Origin: an uncultured Thermodesulfobacterium sp. | GTDB lineage: Bacteria > Desulfobacterota > Thermodesulfobacteria > Thermodesulfobacteriales > Thermodesulfobacteriaceae | NCBI GenBank assembly: GCA_938091335.1 | Contig: CALLJG010000005.1 | Span: 124,001-188,000 of the forward strand | Length of the DNA: 64,000 bases | Direction: 5' to 3' | Shown: piece by piece, positions 7,037 through 16,952 of the stretch | How positions within the stretch are numbered: the first letter of the stretch is position 1 | Layout: each line of letters opens with the position of its first letter | Made by a program: the position numbers and the translations under genes | The notes under the pieces: model-generated | Told to the model about the DNA's origin: nothing | The model's database searches: none | Seen by the model: the letters and a program-made list of their open reading frames with translations, nothing else

Positions 7037-9106
7037 ATGCAAAAAATAGAAATCTTTTATTTTTATTTACTTTTATTAGTAATAATTTTTTTTGGATTAT
7101 ACCTAAGATTTGATGATATCACTTTTTGGGAAAAAAATAAGAAGCTATTTTTTTATGAAGAAATTCCTATTTATAGTGAATATGATTCCTATTATTTTGC
7201 AAGAATCGCTCAAGACATAAAAGAAAAAAAATTTAAAACCGGATCTATTGATAATTATAGATTTTTTCCTGATAACTCTTCTAAAGCTATTTTTGACAAA
7301 AATAATAAATTTTATTCAGAATATAAAATTTCAGGACATTTAATAAGTTTAATTTGGGCTTATATTTCAAAATTTTTTGGAATTTCCTTAGAAAAAATTA
7401 CCTGGTATTTAATTCCTATTTTAGCAATTTTAATGGTATTTCCTATTTTTTGGTATTGTAAAGATTTGGGTTATCCTTATGCAGGTTTAATAGGAGCTTT
7501 GGTAGGAATTTCAGCTCCTCTTTATCTTGCAAGAACTAATCTTATGAGATTAGATCATGATTGTCTAAATCTCTTTTTCCCTTTTTTGATTGCCTATATC
7601 TTTTTTAAATTTTTTCAAACCTCTTCTTCTAAGTTTAAATATCTATGGATATCATTAGCCTCTATTCTTTTAATTTTATATTACCTTTGGTATGCCCATT
7701 CTAATCTTAACTTTGTCTTGGTTTCAATGTTTATAATAGGATATTTTTGGAATAAAAAACTTAATTGGAAAAAAGAAGATTTAATTTTCATTTTTTTACT
7801 TATTATTCCTCAGGTTTGGTATGTATATTCTGGTCCTTATCATCTTTATCAACAAGTTAAAACCTTAGTTTTCAATATCAAAAGTCCTACCAGTGTAGAA
7901 ATATTATTTAAGGATTTTCCTAATATTTTTATGTCCATTTCTGAATTACAAAAGCTTAGCTTTAAAGAAGTAATTACCAATACTATTTTAAACTATCCCT
8001 TAGGAATTTTAGGATTGATAGGAGGTATTTTATGTTTTGTTTTAAATTTCAAAAATATGCTTTTTATTTTGCCTTTCTTTGGGATTGGGATGTTATCCTT
8101 TTTTTCAGGTGCTCGTTTCATAATGTATCTTGCTCCTTTTATAGGAATAGGAGTTGGGTTTTTAGTGAGTCTTTTTTTAAATAAATTTAAATTATATTTA
8201 GGTTTATTTAAAGAAGAACAAAAACGGAATTTAATTGTTCATTTTTTTGGAACTTTAATATTATTTTTAATTATTTTTATTCAAAAAGATGTTTTAAAGA
8301 TTAATAGTTACCCAAAAGTCTTTTCTTCTTTGGTAAAGGATATGGATTATTTAAAAAATTTAACTCCTTCTGGAAGTGTGGTTTGGACTTGGTGGGATTA
8401 TGGATATGCCTTTCAGCTTTATTCAAGACGTGCAACCTTTCATGATGGAGGAAGTCAAGGTACCCCAAAAACTTATTTTGTTGCTAGAACATTTACTACT
8501 TCTGATCCAAAGGAAGCTTGGAACATAATCTCTTTTATAGCCAACTATGGATTAATTGGGATTGCTGAAAAATTAAAAAATGGTGTTCCTGCCCAAGAAT
8601 TATTCGAAAAAGTTAAATCTGGAGAATATTTTAAAAACTTAAATACACCTATTTATTGGGTTTTTACTGAAGACTTGGTTAGTAAATTTGCATGGATTCA
8701 TTACTTTGGAAGTTATAACTTTGAAAAAAAAGAAGGAAAATTTGGACCTATTATAACACCTACTTATTGTGAAATAGTTACTAGAAACGTTCTTGATTGT
8801 AAGGATATAAACATTATTATTGATTTAAACAATGGCCTTCTAACTACACCTGCTAGATCCATACCTATAAGTTTATTTTATTTAAAAACTCCTGAAAAAG
8901 TTTTTCAAAAGAATTTTTTTGAGAATGGTTATGTTGTTGAGATTGTTAAAACCAAATATACAGGGAGAGTTTTTATTTTTGAACCATCTATTTTTGAAAC
9001 CTTATTTAATCAGATGTATATTTTAAGGAAATATGATCCTCGTTATTTTGAACTTGTTTTAGATGATTTCCCTCATGCTGTAGTATATAAAGTAAAAGAA
9101 AAATGA
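7037..9106 (+). CDS. STT3/PglB/AglB-family oligosaccharyltransferase
   Basis: This 689-residue polytopic membrane protein would transfer a lipid-linked glycan to asparagine of exported proteins. Diagnostic features are Asp50 in an EYDSYYF context (first acidic catalytic motif), DHD at 173-175 (second acidic motif), SISE at 300-303 (the SVSE/TIxE loop motif) and the acceptor-binding WWDYG at 452-456. About a dozen membrane segments fill the N-terminal 415 residues, and a soluble periplasmic domain follows. The family is universal in eukaryotes, common in archaea, and restricted in bacteria (Campylobacterota, some Desulfo- and Thermodesulfobacteria). The stop overlaps the argB start (ATGA), so the two are translationally coupled. 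No glycan-assembly genes are adjacent. Confidence 0.92.
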   Translation: MQKIEIFYFYLLLLVIIFFGLYLRFDDITFWEKNKKLFFYEEIPIYSEYDSYYFARIAQDIKEKKFKTGSIDNYRFFPDNSSKAIFDKNNKFYSEYKISGHLISLIWAYISKFFGISLEKITWYLIPILAILMVFPIFWYCKDLGYPYAGLIGALVGISAPLYLARTNLMRLDHDCLNLFFPFLIAYIFFKFFQTSSSKFKYLWISLASILLILYYLWYAHSNLNFVLVSMFIIGYFWNKKLNWKKEDLIFIFLLIIPQVWYVYSGPYHLYQQVKTLVFNIKSPTSVEILFKDFPNIFMSISELQKLSFKEVITNTILNYPLGILGLIGGILCFVLNFKNMLFILPFFGIGMLSFFSGARFIMYLAPFIGIGVGFLVSLFLNKFKLYLGLFKEEQKRNLIVHFFGTLILFLIIFIQKDVLKINSYPKVFSSLVKDMDYLKNLTPSGSVVWTWWDYGYAFQLYSRRATFHDGGSQGTPKTYFVARTFTTSDPKEAWNIISFIANYGLIGIAEKLKNGVPAQELFEKVKSGEYFKNLNTPIYWVFTEDLVSKFAWIHYFGSYNFEKKEGKFGPIITPTYCEIVTRNVLDCKDINIIIDLNNGLLTTPARSIPISLFYLKTPEKVFQKNFFENGYVVEIVKTKYTGRVFIFEPSIFETLFNQMYILRKYDPRYFELVLDDFPHAVVYKVKEK

Positions 9107-10014
9107 ATGAAGATCTTTTAAAAAAGGCAAAAATTTTGATTTCTGCTCTTCCTTATTTTAGGAATTTTTATGGGAAAATTATAGTTATCAAATATGGTGG
9201 ACATGCTATGATAGAAGAAACTTTGAAATCTGCTTTTGCTCAGGATATAGTTTTGATGAAATATGTAGGTATAAAACCTATTATAGTTCATGGAGGAGGA
9301 CCTCAAATAAATGAGATGATGGAAAAAATAGGATTAAAACCTGTTTTTATAGAGGGGCAAAGAATTACTGATGAAGAAACCATGAATATAGTTGAAATGG
9401 TTCTTGTGGGAAAAACAAATAAACATATAGTAAGTCTTATAAATAAGGCTGGAGGAAAGGCAGTTGGTCTTTCTGGAAGAGATGGAATACTACTTTTAGC
9501 TGAAAAAATGGCTATCTATAAATACACAGGAGATGACAGACCTCCAGAAATTATTGATATAGGAAGGGTTGGAAAAGTAAAACAAGTAAATCCAGAGATT
9601 CTTTACACTCTTATTGAAAAGGGGTTTATTCCTGTTATAGCTCCTGTAGGAATAGGACCAGATGGAGAAGCTTATAATATAAATGCAGATCTTGTTGCAG
9701 GAGCTTTAGCAAGTGCCTTAGCTGCAGAAAAACTAATTTATATTTCAGATATAGAAGGAGTTAAAAATGAAAAAGGAGACCTCATCTCTACACTCTATTC
9801 AGATGAAATAGATAATTTAATAGAAAAAAAAATAGTAAAAGGAGGAATGATTCCTAAACTTAAAAGTGCTAAAAAAGCACTTACTTCTGGTGTTAAAAAA
9901 GTACATATTATAGATGGAAGAATTCCTCATAGTTTGATAATTGAGTTATTTACTGATGAAGGATTAGGCACCCAGGTTCTTGTCAGAAAAAGGAGGGATA
10001 ATTTTGAAACTTAA
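9103..10014 (+). CDS. argB: Acetylglutamate kinase
   Basis: This 303-residue amino-acid kinase phosphorylates N-acetyl-L-glutamate, the second step of arginine biosynthesis, in the cytoplasm. It shows the family's IVIKYGGHAM nucleotide-binding start, VHGGGPQIN substrate loop, NINADLVAGALA segment and the C-terminal KGGMIPKLKSA. The length is normal for the hexameric, arginine-sensitive type. It shares ATGA with the stt3 stop and overlaps the start of valS by 11 nt. Confidence 0.96.
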   Translation: MNEDLLKKAKILISALPYFRNFYGKIIVIKYGGHAMIEETLKSAFAQDIVLMKYVGIKPIIVHGGGPQINEMMEKIGLKPVFIEGQRITDEETMNIVEMVLVGKTNKHIVSLINKAGGKAVGLSGRDGILLLAEKMAIYKYTGDDRPPEIIDIGRVGKVKQVNPEILYTLIEKGFIPVIAPVGIGPDGEAYNINADLVAGALASALAAEKLIYISDIEGVKNEKGDLISTLYSDEIDNLIEKKIVKGGMIPKLKSAKKALTSGVKKVHIIDGRIPHSLIIELFTDEGLGTQVLVRKRRDNFET

Positions 10015-12652
10015 AATTTTAGATAAAAGTTATAATCACAAAGAAATTGAAAAAAAATGGTATAAAATTTGGGAACAAAAGAAATATTTTGAACCTAATT
10101 ATGATGAAAATAAACCCAAATTTTCTATAGTAATTCCTCCTCCAAATATAACAGGAGCTTTACATATAGGGCATGCTTTAAATAATACACTTCAAGATGT
10201 ACTTATAAGATATAAAAGAATGGATGGATATGATGTGCTTTGGATCCCAGGAACTGACCATGCAGGAATAGCTACCCAAAATGTAGTAGAAAAAGAAATT
10301 GCTAAAGAGGGACTTACAAGGCATGATCTTGGAAGAGAAAAATTTTTAGAAAGGGTATGGAAATGGAAAGAAGAATATGGAGAGAAAATTATTGAACAAT
10401 TAAAAAAATTAGGTGCAAGCTGTAGCTGGTCTTACACAAAATTTACTATGGATGAAACACTTTCTCAGGCTGTAAGAGAAGTTTTTGTAAAATTATGGAA
10501 AGAGGGATTAATTTACAAGGGAGATTATATTATTAATTGGTGCCCAAGATGTCAAACTGCTCTTGCTGATTTGGAAGTGGAATTTGAAAATGTTCCAGGA
10601 AAACTTTGGTATATCAAATATCCTTTAAAAGATGAAGAAGGACATATAGTAGTAGCTACTACAAGACCTGAAACAATGCTTGGAGACACTGCAGTAGCAG
10701 TAAATCCTGAGGATGAAAGATATAAAAATTTTATAGGTAAAAAAATAAAATTACCTTTAATAGGAAGAATAATCCCTATTATTGCTGATAAAATAGTAGA
10801 TCCTGAATTTGGGACAGGTGCGGTAAAAATTACTCCTGCTCACGATTTTGTAGATTTTGAAATAGCTAAAAAACATCAATTACCCTTTGTAAAAGTTATA
10901 GGTGAAAATGGAAAGATGACCAAAGATGCAGGTAAGTATGAAGGTCTTGATAGATTTTATGCAAGAGAAAAAATAATTGAAGATTTAAAAAAACAGGGAC
11001 TTCTTGAAAAAGAACAAGACTATCAACTTGTATTAGGACATTGTTATAGATGTAATAATGTAATTGAACCATTACTTTCAAAGCAGTGGTTTATTTCTAT
11101 GAAACCACTCGCTCAACCTGCTATTTCAGCGGTAGAATATGGATTTATAGAATTTATTCCTGAAAATTGGAAAAATCTTTATTTTGACTGGATGAAAAAT
11201 ATAAGGGATTGGTGTATTTCAAGACAGATCTGGTGGGGCCATCGAATTCCTGTATGGTACTGTAACTCTTGTGGTGAAATTATAGTAAGTAAAGAAGAAA
11301 AAATAGAAAATTGTCCAAATTGTCACAGTACTAATTTAAACCAAGATGAAGATGTTCTTGATACCTGGTTTTCATCTGCCCTTTGGCCCTTTTCAACGAT
11401 GGGATGGCCTAAAAAAACAAAAACTCTTACTACTTTCTATCCTACTTCGGTTTTAGTAACTAGTTTTGATATTATATTCTTTTGGGTAGCTCGTATGATT
11501 ATGATGGGTCTTCACTTTATGGGCCAAATACCATTTAAAAAGGTTTATATCCATGCATTGGTAAGAGATGAAAAAGGACAAAAAATGAGCAAAAGCAAAG
11601 GAAATGTGATAGACCCTTTAGAAATGATAGAAAAATATGGAACAGATGCTCTTAGATTTACTTTAGTTGCACTTGCTGCTCAAGGAAGAGACATAAAATT
11701 ATCAGAACCAAGAATAGAAGGTTTTAAACACTTTATTAATAAAATATGGAATGCTAGTAGATTCATATTGATGAATATAGAGGATTATCCTTTTGAAAAT
11801 AAAGAAGAATTAATTTTAAAGGATCTCCCCATATTTTCTAAATGGATTCTTTCAGAATTACATAAAACTATTAAAGAAGTAAGAACAAAGTTAGAAGAAT
11901 TTGAATTTGATCAATCTGCTATGGCAATTTATCACTTTTTTTGGGATAAATTCTGTGATTGGTATTTGGAAGTTTCAAAAATTTATCTAAAAGATACTCA
12001 GTATAAAACAAATACTCAAAAAATTTTATTGGAAGTTCTAAAAACCTCTTTAAAGCTACTTCATCCCTTTATTCCCTTTGTTACTGAAGAAATATGGCAG
12101 TATTTACCTAAAAAAGAAACTGAACATATTATTATAGCAAAATATCCCTTATTTGAAGAAAAATTTGTAGATGAGAAAGTGGAAGAGGAGGTCCAGACTT
12201 TACAAGAATTAATAACAGGAATAAGAAGTATTAAAGCAGAGTATAATTTAACCAAAGTATCAGAAATAAAAGTTGTTTTTAAATCTTTAAAAGAAAAAAA
12301 CTTAAATTTAGTTGAAGCTCATAAAAAAATTATTCAATCTTTAGCAAAAATTTCCGATATCAAAATAGTGAAAAGCTATGAAAGAAAAACAGGAGAAATT
12401 TCTTTGGTTTTGTCTGAAGGTGAAGTATTTATCAATTTAGCTGAATTAATTGACATAGAAAAAGAAAAGACAAGATTAAAAAAGGAAAAACAAAAAATAG
12501 AAGAAAAACTTCAAATGATTGAAAAAAAACTTAATAATAAAAACTTTCTTGAAAAAGCACCAAAAGATATCATAGAAAAAGAAAAATTCAGTTATACTCA
12601 GCTAAAGGAAAGACTTGATAAAATAAACCATTATCTTTCTGAGTTAAACTAA
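10004..12652 (+). CDS. valS: Valyl-tRNA synthetase
   Basis: This class I aminoacyl-tRNA synthetase of 882 residues charges tRNA-Val. The HIGH motif is at 54-57 and KMSKS at 527-531. Between them lies the CP1 editing domain (ATTRPETMLGDTAVAV), and zinc-ribbon cysteines are seen in CPRCQ and in CNSCGE...CPNCHS. A coiled-coil tail ends the protein. I chose the TTG at 10004 because AGGAGG (9991-9996) lies 7 nt upstream. A TTG at 9980 in the same frame would add eight residues but has no ribosome binding site. Either way the start lies inside argB. Confidence 0.94.
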   Translation: MKLKILDKSYNHKEIEKKWYKIWEQKKYFEPNYDENKPKFSIVIPPPNITGALHIGHALNNTLQDVLIRYKRMDGYDVLWIPGTDHAGIATQNVVEKEIAKEGLTRHDLGREKFLERVWKWKEEYGEKIIEQLKKLGASCSWSYTKFTMDETLSQAVREVFVKLWKEGLIYKGDYIINWCPRCQTALADLEVEFENVPGKLWYIKYPLKDEEGHIVVATTRPETMLGDTAVAVNPEDERYKNFIGKKIKLPLIGRIIPIIADKIVDPEFGTGAVKITPAHDFVDFEIAKKHQLPFVKVIGENGKMTKDAGKYEGLDRFYAREKIIEDLKKQGLLEKEQDYQLVLGHCYRCNNVIEPLLSKQWFISMKPLAQPAISAVEYGFIEFIPENWKNLYFDWMKNIRDWCISRQIWWGHRIPVWYCNSCGEIIVSKEEKIENCPNCHSTNLNQDEDVLDTWFSSALWPFSTMGWPKKTKTLTTFYPTSVLVTSFDIIFFWVARMIMMGLHFMGQIPFKKVYIHALVRDEKGQKMSKSKGNVIDPLEMIEKYGTDALRFTLVALAAQGRDIKLSEPRIEGFKHFINKIWNASRFILMNIEDYPFENKEELILKDLPIFSKWILSELHKTIKEVRTKLEEFEFDQSAMAIYHFFWDKFCDWYLEVSKIYLKDTQYKTNTQKILLEVLKTSLKLLHPFIPFVTEEIWQYLPKKETEHIIIAKYPLFEEKFVDEKVEEEVQTLQELITGIRSIKAEYNLTKVSEIKVVFKSLKEKNLNLVEAHKKIIQSLAKISDIKIVKSYERKTGEISLVLSEGEVFINLAELIDIEKEKTRLKKEKQKIEEKLQMIEKKLNNKNFLEKAPKDIIEKEKFSYTQLKERLDKINHYLSELN

Positions 12653-12690
12653 ATCATGGATACAGAAATAAATAAAAATTTGAGGTAAAA

Positions 12691-13044
12691 ATGAAAAAAG
12701 ATAAAAGATTTTACACTCGGTATAAAATTATTTTAGAAGGAAGAGTTTTTCATGAAAAAGGATTTATTCTTCAGGTAGAGGTTTTAGATATTAATTTAGA
12801 GGGGGCACGATTAAGAACAAATTCAGTTTTTCCTTTATTAGAAGAAGACAAGGTAGATTTAGTAATTAAGTGGAAGTCTTCTATAAAGTTAAAAGGGGAA
12901 ATTAAATGGGTTAAAGAAGACAAACCTTATATAGAGCTTGGAGTAAAATTTACAGAAATTGATATGAGTAATAGAGAAGCTTTAGCTTCTCTTATTACTG
13001 AATGTGCTTTGTCTTCCCTTATGAACTCTTATTCTTCAGAATAA
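12691..13044 (+). CDS. PilZ domain protein (putative cyclic di-GMP effector)
   Basis: This 117-residue single-domain protein has RFYTR near the N-terminus (the RxxxR motif that grips cyclic di-GMP) and DINLEG, corresponding to the second motif (D/N)xSxxG with Asn in place of Ser. That substitution might lower affinity. A GAGGT ribosome binding site precedes the ATG. The gene follows valS by 38 nt and its end overlaps the convergent smc gene by 26 nt. It probably reads the cyclic di-GMP made by the GGDEF proteins of this window; its partner is unknown. Confidence 0.78.
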   Translation: MKKDKRFYTRYKIILEGRVFHEKGFILQVEVLDINLEGARLRTNSVFPLLEEDKVDLVIKWKSSIKLKGEIKWVKEDKPYIELGVKFTEIDMSNREALASLITECALSSLMNSYSSE

Positions 13045-16000
13045 AATCATTCTTTTTAAGAATAAAAATTTTAGAAATTCCATTTTCTTCCATACTCACA
13101 CCTATAAGAGTATCTACTTCTCTCATTACATATGGATTATGGGTAATTAAAATTATTTGAGAGTGTTTTTTGATAAGAGACAAAAGTTTGATAAATTCTA
13201 GAGAATTTTTCTCATCCAAAAAAGCATCTACCTCATCTAAGATACAAAATGGACCAGGTTTTACCAAATAAAATGAAATCAAAAGAGCAATCGCACATAA
13301 AGCCTTTTCTCCTCCAGAAAGCATATTTAAGTGTGTTATCCTTTTATTTAAAAAGTTTATTTTTATATCAAGCCCAGAATTTAAGGGGTACTCTCCTGTG
13401 AGATATAATTTAGCCTTACCGTTTTTAAAAATTATAGGAAAGATTTCTTCTAACTTTTGATTAACTTGTTCTAATGTTTTAATTATTTTTTCTTTAGAAA
13501 TAAATTTCAATTCTTGAAGAATTTTTTTAAATTCCTTTATACCATTTTCTAAATCTTCCTTTTGCCGAAGGAGTTTACTATATCTTTCAGAAATAATTTC
13601 AAACTCTTTTATACTAGCCAAATTAACCTGCTGAAATTTTTTAAGCTGTTCTTTTAATTCATTAATTTCTTTTTCTATTTTATTAAAATCTAATTCAGAA
13701 AGGTCTTTCTTTAATAACTCTTCTTCTTCCCCCCTAACCCCTAGTTCTTCTAATTTTTTAGTTATATTTTCTAAAAGCATATTCTTTTCCACTAACTTTA
13801 ACTCTAAATTATGTTTTTCTATTTCAAGATCTCTTAATTCTTTTTCTATTTTCTTATTTTTATTTTCTAAAGATTTTAATATTTTTTCTTGCTCAATTTT
13901 TTTATTATTAAGTTGCTCTAACTCTTGATATAAATGGGAAAGTTTTAATCCTTTCTTATCAATACTCTCTTTGGCTTTCTTTATTTTATCTTTTAAATAA
14001 TTAACCTCGTCTAATTTTAATTTTTCTTGAAATTCTAAACTTTTTAACTGATTTTTGATATTTTCTATTTCTTTTAAACCTTCTTCACTTCTTATTTTTA
14101 TATCTTCTTCTTTAGTTTGAATCCTAATTAATTCTTGTTCTAAGATCCCAATCTCCCTTTTATATCTTTGGACCTCAATTTCTAAATTTTCTTTTTCTTT
14201 CTTTAAATCTTCATATTCTTTTTCTTTTTTAGATATCTCAAAATTAATACTATTTAGCTGGTTAACTATTTTTTTCTTGTTTTCTTCTAATTCATTAAAT
14301 TTCATTTCTAAATTATTTATCTTTTCTTTTAGAATTTTTTTCTGTTCTTCAATTTTGATAAGAGATAAATTTATCTTTTCTTCCTTAAACTTAATTCTTT
14401 TTTGCTCTAAATCCAAAACTTTTAATTCTTTATTTATTTCATAAAAAGACTTGTCAATCTCTTCATCTACTAAAGGAGTTTTTTTTATAAAACCATAAGG
14501 AGTAAATAATAACTTATCTTTTTCAATATAGATAAATCGAGGATTTTTTAAATAATCCTCAAGCAGCTTTTCTGAAAATTCTTCTAGTATTTCTATATGG
14601 GAAAGATTTTTTGTAAATTTCTCATTTGCTAAAAAAAACATAATATTATAACCAATTTCTTCTTTAAACATTTTTTCAAAAAGATCTTCAAGAATTTTAA
14701 AATCATTTATTACTAAAGCATTAAGATTTTCTCTCCAAATTGTTTCTAAAATCAAAAATCTTTTCTTGTCTAAAGACAAGAAAGATTTAAGAAATTGAAA
14801 TTTTCCCTTTAAAAAAGGAGGAATTTCTTGAAACTCTTTATATATTCTTTTAAAAATTTCTTTTTTTTCTTTTTGAGCAATTAGGTTTTTAATAAGTTTT
14901 TGCTTTTCTTCTATCAAAGCCCTTAAAATTTCTCTATCCTTTTTTATCTTTTTAAAATTTTCTTCAATATCTTTCAAGAGATTTTCAGCTTTTTCTTTTT
15001 CTTTTTTAACAAAAAGGGATTCTTTCTCTAAAAAATCCATTTTTTCTTTTAATTTTTCTTTATCTTTCATCAAAATAAGGTGCTTCTTCTCAAAATCTTG
15101 ATATCTTTGATATATTTCTTGAAAAATTTTATTGATATTTCCATCTTCTCTTTTAAGAATCTCCAAGTCTCTTTTTATTTTCTCTTTTTTCCTTATTAAT
15201 TCTTCTTTTTGCAATCCTAACAAACTAACCTCTTGTAATAATTTTTCTAGCCTTTCCTTTTGGCTTTCCTTTTTGAGCTTTTCTTTTTCCATCTCATAAA
15301 TTAGATCTTTTTCTTGTTTTAAAAGATTTTCCAGTGTTTCCTTTAATTTTTTATAAATTTTTTCTTCAGAATAAATGAGTTCTTTTAAATCCTTTATTTC
15401 TTTTTCTAAAGCTAAAAGTGTTTGAAGATAAGTTTGTTCTTGTTCTTCAAGAATTTTTGACTCTTTTTCTAGATCCTCTTTTTTATTAGTAAACTGTTTT
15501 ATAAGGATAGCAATTTCTTTTTTTTCTTTAAGGATGGTTTTTAAAAGATATATATTTTTTTGAATTAATAGGTTTTTATAGTATTCGGTTAATTTTAAAT
15601 AAAGGGTTGCCTCCTCAGATTGGGCCTTAAGATGTTCGTATTGGTTTTTGATCTCGAAAAGAACATCATTTAATCTTAAAAGGTTTTCTTCTGTTTTTTG
15701 AAGATTTTTTTTGATTTCTTCTTCTGTAATTTTTATTCTTGAAACGCCTGCGAGATCCTCTAAAAAATTCATTCTATCTTTAGGAGATAGTTCAATAAAT
15801 TTACCTACTTCTCCTTGTTCAATGATTCCATAACTTTGAGGATTGATTCCTGAGTCTAAGAATAAAAATTGAATGTCTTTTAGTCTACAAGGTTTATGAT
15901 TGATAAAGAATTCACTTTCTCCATTTCTATAACACCTTCTCATAATAACAATTTCAGAAAAATCCTTATATTTATCCCATATGGGCGGTTCATGATTTAA

Positions 16001-16246
16001 AAAAAGTTTAACTTCTGCAAAATCTATTTTCTTCTCATTATTTCCAGAATAGATGATATCTGAAAGTTCCTTTATTCTTAATTTTTTAAAACTTTGTTCT
16101 CCAAGAACCCAACGAATAGCATCTAAGATATTACTTTTACCTGCTCCATTAGGTCCAACTATGGCTATAATTCCAGAAGAAAAGGGAATAGAAACTTTAT
16201 AAGGAAAAGACTTAAATCCATATATTTCTAATTTTTTGATAAACAT
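13019..16246 (-). CDS. smc: Chromosome segregation SMC ATPase
   Basis: This 1075-residue condensin subunit has the N-terminal Walker [10 protein letters not shown], two very long coiled coils rich in Lys, Glu and Leu, a central hinge (about residues 470-640), and a C-terminal ABC signature [14 protein letters not shown] with Walker [13 protein letters not shown]. It is slightly shorter than the usual 1150-1190 residues. It organises and segregates the chromosome together with ScpA/ScpB, which are not here. It is the last gene of a minus-strand run after the KaiC-like pair (30-nt gap), with an AGAGGTGAT ribosome binding site. Confidence 0.95.
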   Translation of the reverse strand: MFIKKLEIYGFKSFPYKVSIPFSSGIIAIVGPNGAGKSNILDAIRWVLGEQSFKKLRIKELSDIIYSGNNEKKIDFAEVKLFLNHEPPIWDKYKDFSEIVIMRRCYRNGESEFFINHKPCRLKDIQFLFLDSGINPQSYGIIEQGEVGKFIELSPKDRMNFLEDLAGVSRIKITEEEIKKNLQKTEENLLRLNDVLFEIKNQYEHLKAQSEEATLYLKLTEYYKNLLIQKNIYLLKTILKEKKEIAILIKQFTNKKEDLEKESKILEEQEQTYLQTLLALEKEIKDLKELIYSEEKIYKKLKETLENLLKQEKDLIYEMEKEKLKKESQKERLEKLLQEVSLLGLQKEELIRKKEKIKRDLEILKREDGNINKIFQEIYQRYQDFEKKHLILMKDKEKLKEKMDFLEKESLFVKKEKEKAENLLKDIEENFKKIKKDREILRALIEEKQKLIKNLIAQKEKKEIFKRIYKEFQEIPPFLKGKFQFLKSFLSLDKKRFLILETIWRENLNALVINDFKILEDLFEKMFKEEIGYNIMFFLANEKFTKNLSHIEILEEFSEKLLEDYLKNPRFIYIEKDKLLFTPYGFIKKTPLVDEEIDKSFYEINKELKVLDLEQKRIKFKEEKINLSLIKIEEQKKILKEKINNLEMKFNELEENKKKIVNQLNSINFEISKKEKEYEDLKKEKENLEIEVQRYKREIGILEQELIRIQTKEEDIKIRSEEGLKEIENIKNQLKSLEFQEKLKLDEVNYLKDKIKKAKESIDKKGLKLSHLYQELEQLNNKKIEQEKILKSLENKNKKIEKELRDLEIEKHNLELKLVEKNMLLENITKKLEELGVRGEEEELLKKDLSELDFNKIEKEINELKEQLKKFQQVNLASIKEFEIISERYSKLLRQKEDLENGIKEFKKILQELKFISKEKIIKTLEQVNQKLEEIFPIIFKNGKAKLYLTGEYPLNSGLDIKINFLNKRITHLNMLSGGEKALCAIALLISFYLVKPGPFCILDEVDAFLDEKNSLEFIKLLSLIKKHSQIILITHNPYVMREVDTLIGVSMEENGISKIFILKKNDFILKNKSS

Positions 16247-16276
16247 TCATTAATTATATCACCTCTTAACAAAATT

Positions 16277-16939
16277 TTAAATTTGTTTACCCAATTTTAT
16301 TTTAAGATATTCCTTAATTTCATGTAATAACATAGCTGGAGTTTTAATAGGATATTGAATATTTTCAATTATTTCTTTAGCAGAAACTCCTTTTATATCG
16401 ATGTTTCCTATTTTTTGTTTAAGCTCCTCATCAGATATTATTGGATATTTAATACCTTTTATTTTTCTCAAAACAAGATATGCCCATGGTATTCCCAATG
16501 TTTGCACAATATTTTCAGCCATTATAGAACAATAATTAAGCAATGTTTGAGCTTCATGTCCTTCTTTAATTTCTTTGTAGGCAAGCTTAGCAATTCCTCC
16601 AGCTGTATGAACCTTAAGCTCTTTTGTTTCTTCAGTTACAAGTTCTTCCAAGGCTTTTATTTTTTGTAAAGCAAGTTCTGGATCAGCTTTTAAAATATTT
16701 CTTACTGTATTTTTTGTAAGTCCTACTTTTTCAGCAATTTCCTCATCAGTTTTCATATATTCTTCTTTTAAAACTACTACAAAAGAAGCTCTTGCTAAAG
16801 AAGGAAGCCAAGTTAGGGTTCTAAATTCAGTAAGTTTACTAAGGCCTCCTAATAAATCTAAAGCTTTAAAAAATACTCTATTTACAAGGTATTCAATCTC
16901 TGTTTCCGATACTATAGAGCTACTAATAATTACAGGCAT
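16277..16939 (-). CDS. KaiC-associated HTH regulatory protein
   Basis: This 220-residue protein has a helix-turn-helix at about residues 64-84 (TDEEIAEKVGLTKNTVRNIL), followed by a helical region. It matches my memory of the 'near-KaiC' regulatory family (COG1318/TIGR03879 type), which in archaea and thermophilic bacteria is encoded next to a KaiC-domain ATPase. That is exactly the arrangement here: the KaiC-like gene ends 13 nt upstream. No membrane segment is seen. Its target (DNA or another protein) is not established. It probably works with the ATPase as a two-gene module. Confidence 0.72.
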   Translation of the reverse strand: MPVIISSSIVSETEIEYLVNRVFFKALDLLGGLSKLTEFRTLTWLPSLARASFVVVLKEEYMKTDEEIAEKVGLTKNTVRNILKADPELALQKIKALEELVTEETKELKVHTAGGIAKLAYKEIKEGHEAQTLLNYCSIMAENIVQTLGIPWAYLVLRKIKGIKYPIISDEELKQKIGNIDIKGVSAKEIIENIQYPIKTPAMLLHEIKEYLKIKLGKQI

Positions 16940-16952
16940 TCTTTACTCCTCT

